A DNA stretch of 64,000 nucleotides from Streptomyces sp. NBC_01451 (lineage in GTDB: Bacteria; Actinomycetota; Actinomycetes; Streptomycetales; Streptomycetaceae): assembly GCF_036227485.1 (NCBI RefSeq), contig NZ_CP109479.1, positions 558,001 to 622,000 on the forward strand, in the 5' to 3' direction. Below the pieces are notes generated by a model. That model had not been told where the DNA came from and did no database searches. It saw nothing but the letters and a program-made list of their open reading frames with translations. The translations under genes were made by a program, and so were the position numbers. The number at the start of each line of letters is the position of its first letter. The first letter of the stretch is position 1. Positions 48,540 through 56,603 of this stretch are shown piece by piece.

Positions 48540-50213
48540 ATGGTCAAGGCGCACGTCTCCACACACGAGTTGGTGGCCGGAAGGTACCGACTCCTCGATG
48601 TCGTCGATCGCGAAACGAACCGGGTCTCCTGGTACGGCGAGGACACCGCAGCCGAGCGCCCGGTCGTCCTCACCCAGATACAGCTCCCGCCCGACCCACG
48701 CGAGCAGACCGCCCGCCGGGCCATCGCCCGGGTGACGCGCGCGTCCGAGATCCTCGGGCTGGTGCTGCCCGGCCGGGTGGCCGTCGTGATCGACGTCGTC
48801 GAGGAGTTCGGCACCCTGTGGACGGTAGCCCAGTGGATCGACGGCACACCGCTCAGTGAACTCCTCGAACGGCAGGGCACGTTCAACTACGTGCGGGCGG
48901 CGCGCATCGCCCTCGAAGTCCTCGACGCGCTGGAGGCCGCGCACCGCGAGGGCATCGTGCACGCCGAACTCAGCCCCGGCCAGGTGTTCGTGCGGGACCA
49001 GGGCCCGGTCGTGGTGACCGGCTTCGGCCTGGCGGGCGCCACGTCCGCGTCCCGGGTCGGCGCGCCCTCGTACGCCTCACCCGAACAGGCCCACGGCGCG
49101 CGCGCCGACCCGTCGGACGACCTGTGGGCGCTCGGCGCGCTCCTCTACGCGATGGCCGAGGGACGGCCGCCCTTCCGTGACCGGGGGCGGCCCGACGCCA
49201 CGCTCAAGGCGGTCGACCGGCTGCCGCTGCGCAGCCCGGTGCGCGCCGGCCCCCTCACCCAGGTCATCCAGGGGCTGCTGCGCAAGAACGCCCGGGAACG
49301 GCTGACCGCTCCGGTGGCACGGGACGCCCTGCTCCGCGTGATCAGGGACGAACCCGACACCTCGGACGAAGCGGTGCCTTCGATACGGCTGCGCGGCGGC
49401 GGTGCCGCCGTCGCCGCACGGCGCGCAGGCCGGAGCCTGAACAGACGCGGTCCCCGCAGGATCGTCCTCGTCGGTGCCGCGCTGGCCGCCGTCACCGTCG
49501 CCGTCCTCGCGACGACGGACAACCTGCCCGGCATCGACGCCTCGGCGTCCGGCGCGGACACCACCCCGCCGGTCGTCGCCCCGATTCCGTCCCTGCCCGC
49601 CACCGGCGGGAACACCGCCCTCCCCGACGAGACCCTCGTACCGAGCGCCACTCCCTCAGTACCGCCCTCACCGGCGCCCTCGAAGCCACCGGCCACGTCT
49701 GCCGCGCCCACCCCCGCTCCCTCGGCTACCTCCGGTACCGCCGAGGCGCTGCCCGCCGGGTTCCGGGTGTACAACGCCCCGGAGGGGTTCTCCGTCGCCC
49801 TCCCCCAGGGGTGGAAGCGGCTGAGCGAGGACGTCTCCCCCGGAAACGTCGCCTACCGCATCGTGTTCGGCGCCGACGACGACCCGCGGACCCTGACCAT
49901 CACCTACAGCCAACGGCTCCGCTCCGACCCCGTGGCCGTGTGGCGCGACGACGTCGAACCCGGTCTGATCCGGGCGGACATCGGCTTCCAGCGGATCGGC
50001 GAGATCCGGGCGACGACGTACCGGGGCCGGAGCGGGGCCGACATGGAGTGGCTGTCCGATTTCGAGGGCACCCGGATACGTACACTCGGCCGGGGCTTCC
50101 TCACCGGCGAGACCACGGGCTTCTCGCTGCGGTGGACGACGCCGGCGGCCGACTGGAACGACACCGCCAACAGGCAGGCGCTGGACGCCTTTTTCCGTAC
50201 CTTCAGAGAGTGA
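48540..50213 (+). CDS. Membrane pseudokinase with extracellular domain
   Basis: A 557-residue protein. Residues about 10-275 have the serine/threonine kinase fold, including APSYASPEQAHGARADPSDD LW-type activation segment, YAMAEGRPPFRDRG and LLRKNARERLTAPVARD. Catalytic residues are lost: the HRD loop reads HAELSPGQV, DFG reads VTGFGLAG, and no Lys is seen in the VAIK position. A single transmembrane helix (IVLVGAALAAVTVAVLATTD, about 308-327) is followed by a Pro/Ser/Thr-rich linker and an extracellular beta domain (YNAPEGFSVALPQGWKRLSE ... FFRTFRE). ATG 48540 has GAGGG at good spacing; ATG 48534 would not. A signalling scaffold is more likely than an enzyme. Confidence 0.85.
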   Translation: MVKAHVSTHELVAGRYRLLDVVDRETNRVSWYGEDTAAERPVVLTQIQLPPDPREQTARRAIARVTRASEILGLVLPGRVAVVIDVVEEFGTLWTVAQWIDGTPLSELLERQGTFNYVRAARIALEVLDALEAAHREGIVHAELSPGQVFVRDQGPVVVTGFGLAGATSASRVGAPSYASPEQAHGARADPSDDLWALGALLYAMAEGRPPFRDRGRPDATLKAVDRLPLRSPVRAGPLTQVIQGLLRKNARERLTAPVARDALLRVIRDEPDTSDEAVPSIRLRGGGAAVAARRAGRSLNRRGPRRIVLVGAALAAVTVAVLATTDNLPGIDASASGADTTPPVVAPIPSLPATGGNTALPDETLVPSATPSVPPSPAPSKPPATSAAPTPAPSATSGTAEALPAGFRVYNAPEGFSVALPQGWKRLSEDVSPGNVAYRIVFGADDDPRTLTITYSQRLRSDPVAVWRDDVEPGLIRADIGFQRIGEIRATTYRGRSGADMEWLSDFEGTRIRTLGRGFLTGETTGFSLRWTTPAADWNDTANRQALDAFFRTFRE

Positions 50214-50381
50214 ACCGCGTTCAGCCATGGGCGGGGACACGTGTCCACCACCGGGTGTACGGACTCGGTGACGGGCCGGGACCGGGGTCGGGCCCGGTCT
50301 GTCAAAGCATCGCCAATGCCCCCATATAGGCTGCCTGTCTGCACCTTCGCAGTCCGTCCAGCCCACCCGGGAGAGTCACCT

Positions 50382-51542
50382 GTGACCGTAGCGATCGCCC
50401 CGTCCGAAACGTCGGAGATGCCTGAGCCTGCCGAGACACCCGAGGTGTCCCCCGTGTCCCCCGTGTCCTCCGTGTCCGAGGAGTTCGACGGGTCCGAGTG
50501 GTCCGAGCCGTCCGCCGAGCCCGACGGGAGCGTCGACGCGGCCCTCGACGCCGCCGAGGTGTCTCCCCTCGTGACGCGCGACGCTCAGGAGTTCGGGGCC
50601 TACGCGCGGACCGGGGGCTGGGCCTTCGGGCTGAAGGTGGCGCGGAGTGTGCGGCCCGGTGGCCAGCCCGCCGGTGAGACCCCGAAAGTGTCCGCCAAGG
50701 AGTTCGCCGCTCTCGCCGACTGCTCGCCCGAGCGCGTCATGCGCTACTACAAGGCGTGGGACAAGGCCGCCGACGACGGTGTCGTCCCGCACTTCGAGGC
50801 GCTGGCCCCGGGCGCGGAGGTCGAACTCCCCGGCGCCGACCTGTGGCTCACCTACTACAGCTCCCGTTCCAGCGCCGGTTCGGAGCGCGGCGCCGCCATC
50901 ACCGAGGCAGCCGAGGCGGAGGGCATCCGGCCGACCAAGGCCCTGGAGGTCGCGGAGAACCCCACCGCGCTGCGGGCGGCGATCATGGCCGACCCCTCGA
51001 CGGCCCGCGCGGCCCGGCACGCACTGCTCGACCGGATCAAGGAAGACCCGGATCTCCAGGCCGAGTTGGCGCGCGACATCGTCCGCACCGACGACCTCAA
51101 GAAGGCAGTGGCCTCCGAGTCCCGGTCGGCGGACCGGGTCGGATACGTCCGCCAGATCGCCGAGTCCGGCCAGGTCAGGACGCCCGCCGGGCAGACCATC
51201 GAAGCGCCCGTCGACCTGCGCCAGGAGGCCGAACGGCATCTGTCGCTCCTCGACGAGCTCGACGAGGACGAGGACACCGGCGAGTGGGCGAGCGAGGCCT
51301 ACGACACCCTCAAGAACCTTGTCGTCGAGGCCGTCGAGGCCGACCCCGAACTGCGCGTCCAGGAACGGCGGACGAAGTTCTACAGCAGCCTGACGAAGGC
51401 CACGAAGGCGTTCGAGGAGCTGACCTTCGACGACGTCCAGGAGTTCGCCGAGGACGACATGGTCCAGCAGCTGGAGGAGCTCCAGGAGGCCATCGCCTCG
51501 TGCATCACGGCGCTGCGCGGAGCCCGCACCCCGTCCGCGTGA
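50382..51542 (+). CDS. Hypothetical acidic helical protein
   Basis: A 386-residue protein with no recognised family. The N-terminus is an acidic repeat region (VSPVSPVSSVSEEFDGSEWS) encoded by tandem CCCGTGTC-like units. The middle has an HTH-like stretch (FAALADCSPERVMRYYKAWD). Later parts are long charged helices (RQEAERHLSLLDELDEDEDT, EFAEDDMVQQLEELQEAIAS). GTG 50382 follows GGAGAGTCACCT. It is probably cytoplasmic and could bind DNA or protein. Function unknown. Confidence 0.75.
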   Translation: MTVAIAPSETSEMPEPAETPEVSPVSPVSSVSEEFDGSEWSEPSAEPDGSVDAALDAAEVSPLVTRDAQEFGAYARTGGWAFGLKVARSVRPGGQPAGETPKVSAKEFAALADCSPERVMRYYKAWDKAADDGVVPHFEALAPGAEVELPGADLWLTYYSSRSSAGSERGAAITEAAEAEGIRPTKALEVAENPTALRAAIMADPSTARAARHALLDRIKEDPDLQAELARDIVRTDDLKKAVASESRSADRVGYVRQIAESGQVRTPAGQTIEAPVDLRQEAERHLSLLDELDEDEDTGEWASEAYDTLKNLVVEAVEADPELRVQERRTKFYSSLTKATKAFEELTFDDVQEFAEDDMVQQLEELQEAIASCITALRGARTPSA

Positions 51543-51640
51543 CACCTGAGGACACGGGCACCCCGAGCTGAGTACGCCTACTCATGCCCGGGGCCGGAAC
51601 GCTCCGCCACGATGATGCTCCCACCACAAGGAGCGTTCCG

Positions 51641-52312
51641 ATGCCCGCAGTCGACAACATCCCGCGCACCCTCCCGACGGTCACCGACGCCCCGCGGCGG
51701 CACCTTCCGGTGCTGCTCGCCGGGCTGGTGGCCGTCGCGCTCGCCGTCTCGGTGTGGCAGCCGCACGACCTGATGACCTGGTTCCTGGAGACGGTCTGGA
51801 TCCTGATCGGGCTGCCCGTGCTCGTCCTGACCTGGCGGCGCTTCCCGCTCACGAACCTCCTGTGCTGTCTGCTCGCGCTGCACGCGCTCGTCCTGATGGT
51901 CGGCGGCCACTACACCTACGCGCAGGTCCCGCTGGGCGACTGGGCGCGCGACACGTTCGGCCTCGACCGCAACCCGTACGACCGGCTCGGCCACCTCATG
52001 CAGGGCTTCGTGCCGGCCCTGCTCGTACGGGAGCTGCTGAGCCGTACGTCGCCGCTGCGCGGCAGCCGCTGGCTCGCGCCACTGACCGTGTGCGCCTGTC
52101 TGGCCTTCAGCGCCTTGTTCGAGATGTTCGAATGGGCGGCGGCGGTGATCGGCGGCGCGGCGGCCGACGACTTCCTGGCCACGCAGGGCGACGTGTGGGA
52201 CACGCAGTGGGACATGTTCTGCGCGCTGATCGGGGCGACCCTCTCGCTGCTCCTGCTGAGCCGCCTCCACGACCGACAGCTCGCGGCGGTTCGCGCTCAG
52301 TCCGTCGTGTAG
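51641..52312 (+). CDS. DUF2238 (YjdF-like) membrane protein
   Basis: A 223-residue protein with six hydrophobic segments (LPVLLAGLVAVALAVSVW, FLETVWILIGLPVLVLTW, TNLLCCLLALHALVLMVG, and three more). The family signature is YDRLGHLMQGFVPALLVREL and the DxxGDVWDTQWDM block at about residue 188. ACAAGGAG precedes the ATG. Conserved but uncharacterised inner-membrane family. It overlaps the 3' end of the convergent DUF6328 gene by 16 nt. Confidence 0.88.
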   Translation: MPAVDNIPRTLPTVTDAPRRHLPVLLAGLVAVALAVSVWQPHDLMTWFLETVWILIGLPVLVLTWRRFPLTNLLCCLLALHALVLMVGGHYTYAQVPLGDWARDTFGLDRNPYDRLGHLMQGFVPALLVRELLSRTSPLRGSRWLAPLTVCACLAFSALFEMFEWAAAVIGGAAADDFLATQGDVWDTQWDMFCALIGATLSLLLLSRLHDRQLAAVRAQSVV

Positions 52313-52797
52313 CGGTAACGCGTCCACATCGGGAGCACGAACCAGCAGGCCAGGTACCAGGCGGCGATCCCCGCGACCAGCCAGGGCACGTACCCGTCGT
52401 GGGTGGCCACCCTGAGGACCAGCAGGAGCGCGGAGATCATGGTGGCGAACAGCAGTACCAGACCGGCGAAGGTCAGGCGTGAGGCCCAGCGCACCGCCTG
52501 GGGTTTCACCTGGCGGCCGGAGACGATCCGGTGCAGGGCGACCGGGCCGATCAGGGCGCCGGTGGCGGCGGCACCCAGGACGACGGTGATGATGTAGATC
52601 GTGTGCTCCGTGTCGCCCAGCTGCTCGTACCTCGGAGTGAACACGACGGTCAGCAGGAAGCCGAACAGGATCTGCACACCCGTCTGGGCGACCCGGACCT
52701 CCTGGATGAGCTCGCCCCACTTGCGGTCGGCCCGCTCCTCCTCGGTCTCGTCCCGTCCCCGGTCGACCGTGCCGACCTCGCCCTCGGTGTCCGCCAT
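52297..52797 (-). CDS. DUF6328-like four-helix membrane protein
   Basis: A 166-residue protein with a charged N-terminus (RDETEEERADRKWGELIQEV) and four membrane helices (VQILFGFLLTVVFT, IYIITVVLGAAATGALIG, LTFAGLVLLFATMISALLLV, YVPWLVAGIAAWYLACWFVL). The NELRV-like ELIQEVRVAQTGVQILFGFL signature is that of DUF6328. GGGAGGAATC precedes the ATG. Function unknown. Confidence 0.82.
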   Translation of the reverse strand: MADTEGEVGTVDRGRDETEEERADRKWGELIQEVRVAQTGVQILFGFLLTVVFTPRYEQLGDTEHTIYIITVVLGAAATGALIGPVALHRIVSGRQVKPQAVRWASRLTFAGLVLLFATMISALLLVLRVATHDGYVPWLVAGIAAWYLACWFVLPMWTRYRYTTD

Positions 52798-53098
52798 GAT
52801 TCCTCCCGGCATCCGCGTCCGCACTCAACTGTCCGGATCCGGGTTCCCCGTGGAGCCGGATTCGATCAGTTCACGGCCGTCCGGTTCGGCCGATCGACGA
52901 TGCGGTTACCCGAGGTGCACCAGTGACCACGTGGAAAGGGAGGTCCGACCATGTCCGGTACGCAGCTCCCCCTCACGGTAAGCGGCGGCAGCAACGCGGA
53001 CCGGTACGTTCACCACCCGCGACCGGGGCAGTGTCTCCGGCGACCAGGAACAGGAACGGCAGCTGCTCCTGGAGCCGTGACACGCGTACGCCGGTCCG
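52798..53098. other. Intergenic region with a possible frameshifted small gene
   Basis: GGGAGG precedes an ATG at 52951 (MSGTQLPLTVSGGSNADRYV). The plus-strand frame that ends at 53080 reads TGTFTTRDRGSVSGDQEQER before its stop. Both halves look protein-like but lie in different frames, as if one base were missing or added near 52985-53010. Nothing else was identified. Confidence 0.3.
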
Positions 53099-54082
53099 CT
53101 ACCAGCGGGTCTCCACCTGCGCCTTGATCCGGCGGTCGTAGAGGTCCCGGATCGCGGTGAGCGTCTCCTGCGACAGCGGCGGCAGAGCGGCGGCCGCCGC
53201 GTTGGCCCGGGCCTGCTCGGCCGAGCGGGCGCCCGGGATCACCGTGGTCACGCCGGGCTGCTGGAGGATCCAGCGCAGGGCCAGCTGGGCCGGGGTGTAT
53301 CCCTCCGGGGCCAGGGCGGAGAACTCGGCCGCCGCCTCGACGCCGGTCGCGTAGTCGACACCGGAGAAGGTCTCGCCCTGGTCGAAGGACTCGCCGTGCC
53401 GGTTGTAGGTGCGGTGGTCGTTCTCGGGGAACACCGTGTCCTTGGTGTACTTGCCCGACAGCAGGCCCGAGGCGAGCGGGACCCGGGCGATGATCCCGAC
53501 GCCCGCCTTCTCGGCGGCCGGGAGCACCTCGGCGAGGGGCTTCATACGGAACGCGTTGAGGATGATCTGCACGCTGGTCACGCCCGGGCGGGCGATCGCG
53601 GTGAGCGCCTCCTCGCAGGTCTCCACGCTGACGCCGTACCGCGCGATGCGCCCCTCCTCGACCAGGGTGTCCAGGGCGTCGAAGACCTCGTCGGAGGAGT
53701 AGACCGGGGTCGGCGGGCAGTGCAGCTGGACCAGGTCGATCCGGTCGACGCCCAGGTTGCGCCGCGAACGGTCGTTCCAGGCGCGGAAGTTGTCGATGAC
53801 GTAGTTCTCCGGGATCTGGTCGACCCGGCGGCCCATCTTGGTCGCGACCAGTACGTCCAGCTCGGGCCTGCCGCGCAGGAAGGCGGCGATGGTCTGTTCG
53901 CTGCGCCCGTCGCCGTACACGTCGGCGGTGTCGAAGAAGGTCACTCCCGACTCGACCGCCGCGTCCAGTACCGCGAGGGCGTCCTTGTCCTCCACGTCGC
54001 CCCAGTCCGCGCCCAGCTGCCACGTTCCGAGGCCGATGACCGACGCCCGCTGACCCGACCTACCGATTACACGCTCGTCCAT
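53099..54082 (-). CDS. Aldo/keto reductase
   Basis: A 327-residue NADPH-dependent carbonyl reductase with a TIM barrel. The catalytic Asp and Tyr are in FFDTADVYGDGRSE, Lys in VLVATKMGRR, and His in DLVQLHCPPT. The NADPH-binding end includes TTVIPGARSAEQARANAAAA. The extended loop (DHRTYNRHGESFDQGETFSG) is typical of the AKR subgroup that includes YajO/Tas-like enzymes. Substrate unknown. It stands alone on the minus strand. Confidence 0.93.
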   Translation of the reverse strand: MDERVIGRSGQRASVIGLGTWQLGADWGDVEDKDALAVLDAAVESGVTFFDTADVYGDGRSEQTIAAFLRGRPELDVLVATKMGRRVDQIPENYVIDNFRAWNDRSRRNLGVDRIDLVQLHCPPTPVYSSDEVFDALDTLVEEGRIARYGVSVETCEEALTAIARPGVTSVQIILNAFRMKPLAEVLPAAEKAGVGIIARVPLASGLLSGKYTKDTVFPENDHRTYNRHGESFDQGETFSGVDYATGVEAAAEFSALAPEGYTPAQLALRWILQQPGVTTVIPGARSAEQARANAAAAALPPLSQETLTAIRDLYDRRIKAQVETRW

Positions 54083-54215
54083 GGCGTCAGTCTGTCATCA
54101 GTCCGCAGGTCCGGGCGGCCGGGGCCCACCCGGACCCCGTCAAACCAGCAAGCCTTCACTTCACCCGCACGAGTGAATTGATGAATGAGGCAACTATTCG
54201 AGATCCGTCACCCTC

Positions 54216-54221
54216 TAGCGT
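54216..54221 (+). promoter_or_regulatory. Candidate -10 (TAGCGT) of the cholesterol-oxidase-like gene
   Basis: TAGCGT fits TAnnnT and ends 6 nt before the GTG at 54228, so the transcript would start on the start codon. No Shine-Dalgarno is present. A TTCACT/AGTGAA inverted repeat lies upstream at 54155-54177. Confidence 0.45.
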
Positions 54222-54227
54222 GACCGG

Positions 54228-55973
54228 GTGACTGATCACCTGGCGCGATCCGCTGGTTCCGACACCCCCGAGGACGACAGCTCCGCGTGGACCCGGCGCG
54301 GTTTCCTGCTCGGCGCGGCCTCCCTCACCCTGGTGGCGATCGCCGCCGACCCGGCCGTCGCCGCCGCCGAACTTCCCGACTTCCCGGCGGCCGTCACGCC
54401 CTACCGCTCCGGCTACCGCAACTGGGTCGGCGAGATCACCGCCGACGGACTGTGGGCCTGCGCGCCGGCCGGCCCCGCCGAGGTGGTCGACGTCGTCAAC
54501 TGGGCCTGGCGGCACGGCTGGACGGTCCGCGCCAGAGGCTCCGCGCACGGCTGGTCGCCCCTGACGATCACCGCCGGTACGGAGTCCGAAGCGCCCGTGC
54601 TGCTCATCGACACCGCTCCCCGTCTCACCGGTCTGGCCCTGGAGTCCACCGGCCCGGCCGCCGTGCGCGCGGGCACCGGAGTCACCCTGGAGGCCCTGCT
54701 CACCTACCTGGAACAGCGGGGCCTCGGGGTCACGGCCGCGCCCGCACCCGGTGACCTCACCCTGGGCGGCGCGCTGGCCGTCGACGCACACGGCACCGCC
54801 GTACCGGCCGCCGGAGAGACGCGGCTGCCCGGACACACGTACGGCTCGCTCAGCAACCTCGTGCTGTCGCTGACGGCGGTCGTGTGGGACGAGGGCTCCG
54901 GCTCCTACGTCCTGCGCACATTCGACCGCGACGAGGCGGACTGCGCGGCGCTCCTCACCCATCTCGGCCGGTCCCTGGTCGTCGAGGTCGTGCTGCGGGT
55001 GGGGGCGAACAGCAATCTGCGCTGCGTCAGCCGTACGGACATTCCGGCGGCCGAGCTCTTCGCGGCGCCCGGCACCGATTCCGGTGGGCGGACCTTCGCG
55101 AGCTTCCTGGACGAGGCGGGGCGGGTGGAGACGATCTGGTTCGCCTTCACCGAGTTCCCCTGGCTGAAGGTGTGGAGCGTCGCGCCGACCAGGCCGCTGA
55201 CCTCGCGGCGCGTGACGTCGCCGTACAACTACCCGTTCTCCGACAACGTCCCGACCCTGGTGGCCGACCTCGTCGGGCGGATCCTGTCCGACGGGGCCTG
55301 GTATATGGCACCGGTGCTCGGCAACGCGCAGCTGGACGTGGCCGCTCTCGGGCTCGTGACGACCCTGTCGGCGGACATCTGGGGTCCGTCGAAGAACACG
55401 CTGCTGTACGTCAGGCCCACGACTCTGCGGGTCACGGCGAACGGCTACGCGGTGCTGACCAGCCGGGCCCAGGTACAGCGCGTCATCGCCGAGTTCACCG
55501 CCTTCTACCGGGAACGCCTCGCCGCGTACGCCGCGTCGGGCCGCTTCCCGGTCAACGGAACGGTCGAGATCCGTGCCACCGGACTCGACCGTCCCGGCGA
55601 CTGCGACTCGGCGGGCGCCCGTGCCCCGCTGCTGTCCGCGCTGCGACCGGTCGACGGGCGTCCCGAGTGGGACACCGCCGTCTGGCTGGACGTGCTGACG
55701 CTGCCGGGGACGCCGTACGCGGAGGCGTTCTTCCGCGAACTCGAACAGTTCCTGCTCGCGACCTACGACGGCGGCCACGCGCTGACCAGGGTCGAGTGGT
55801 CCAAGGGGTGGGCGTACACGGACACGGCCGGGTGGAGCGACGAGGAGGTCATCGGCACCGCGGTACCGGCCTCCTACGGGGACACCGTGTGGCAGGAGGC
55901 GGTCGGCACCCTGGACCGGCTCGACCCGCACGGCGTGTTCGGGAACGCGTTCCTGGACCGGCTGCTGCGCTGA
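54228..55973 (+). CDS. Secreted FAD-linked oxidase, type II cholesterol oxidase-like
   Basis: A 581-residue flavoprotein of the vanillyl-alcohol-oxidase fold. A Tat signal is seen (TRRGFLLGAASLTLVAIAAD). The FAD-binding domain includes RARGSAHGWSPLTI, where H107 is at the position that carries covalent FAD in the Brevibacterium enzyme BCO2, and APGDLTLGGALAVDAHG. The C-terminal half matches the cholesterol oxidase substrate-binding domain, with active-site Glu/Arg candidates in VEIRATGLDRPGD. It would oxidise a 3-beta-hydroxysteroid or similar alcohol with O2, outside the cell. Start GTG 54228, probably leaderless. The KstD-like enzyme at 23.5 kb is far away, so no operon link. Confidence 0.88.
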   Translation: MTDHLARSAGSDTPEDDSSAWTRRGFLLGAASLTLVAIAADPAVAAAELPDFPAAVTPYRSGYRNWVGEITADGLWACAPAGPAEVVDVVNWAWRHGWTVRARGSAHGWSPLTITAGTESEAPVLLIDTAPRLTGLALESTGPAAVRAGTGVTLEALLTYLEQRGLGVTAAPAPGDLTLGGALAVDAHGTAVPAAGETRLPGHTYGSLSNLVLSLTAVVWDEGSGSYVLRTFDRDEADCAALLTHLGRSLVVEVVLRVGANSNLRCVSRTDIPAAELFAAPGTDSGGRTFASFLDEAGRVETIWFAFTEFPWLKVWSVAPTRPLTSRRVTSPYNYPFSDNVPTLVADLVGRILSDGAWYMAPVLGNAQLDVAALGLVTTLSADIWGPSKNTLLYVRPTTLRVTANGYAVLTSRAQVQRVIAEFTAFYRERLAAYAASGRFPVNGTVEIRATGLDRPGDCDSAGARAPLLSALRPVDGRPEWDTAVWLDVLTLPGTPYAEAFFRELEQFLLATYDGGHALTRVEWSKGWAYTDTAGWSDEEVIGTAVPASYGDTVWQEAVGTLDRLDPHGVFGNAFLDRLLR

Positions 55974-55994
55974 GGAGCGGCGGCCGGCTCTCCG

Positions 55995-56603
55995 TCAAGG
56001 GGTGAGCAGTGCCTGCACATTGGGCGCGTACCGGTCCACGATGTCGTCGATCGTCGCCTCCCTCAGATGCGTTCCGCGGGCGATGCCGTACATGACGCCG
56101 AGGCCGAGCAGGGTGGCGACGGCCAGTTCGGCGCGCAGGCCCGGATCGGGGCCGTGGAGGCGGCCGGCTAGGCGGTCGCTCACCTGGGTGCGGAAGTTGG
56201 CTCGCATGACGTCGCCCCGGTCGCCCTGGAAGGGGGCGAACACGATCCGCAGGACGGGGTCGGCGCCCCGCTCGGTCTGGCCGGTGAGGAGATGGCGGAC
56301 CATGTGGCGGCCGAGGTCGTCCAGGGGTGCGTCGAGAAGGGCGTCGGCGTCCTCGTCGAAGGACATGACGCCGGCGAAGAGGGCGTCCTTGTTGCCGAAG
56401 TACTTGAGGATCAACGGCGGGCTGACACCGGCGCGTTCGGCGACCGCCTTGAGTGTGATGTCCGCCTGGGCGTAGCGGGCGAGGAGGTGCCGGGCGGCGC
56501 GCAGGATGGCGGCCCTGGTCTGCTCGGCGTCCCGGCGCGGGGCGGAGGCAGGGGCCGGCTCGGTGTCCGGGGCGGTCGGCGGTGGTGTGCGCACGCTGCT
56601 CAT
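55995..56603 (-). CDS. TetR-family regulator of the adjacent MFS exporter
   Basis: A 202-residue TetR protein. The HTH is RAAILRAARHLLARYAQADI then KAVAERAGVSPPLILKYFGN (about residues 28-72). The C-terminal domain is of the TetR_C_7/TetR-like actinobacterial class (GLGVMYGIARGTHLREATID). Its ATG overlaps the MFS stop by 3 nt (order on the minus strand: MFS then TetR), so both share one promoter with two strong palindromes. GGAGGGAGC precedes the start. Confidence 0.9.
   Translation of the reverse strand: MSSVRTPPPTAPDTEPAPASAPRRDAEQTRAAILRAARHLLARYAQADITLKAVAERAGVSPPLILKYFGNKDALFAGVMSFDEDADALLDAPLDDLGRHMVRHLLTGQTERGADPVLRIVFAPFQGDRGDVMRANFRTQVSDRLAGRLHGPDPGLRAELAVATLLGLGVMYGIARGTHLREATIDDIVDRYAPNVQALLTP

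Noticed and set aside
50430..50480. CCCGTGTC tandem units as a possible DNA repeat element
   Set aside because: They lie inside the coding region and encode the VSPVSP acidic repeat of the 50382 protein.
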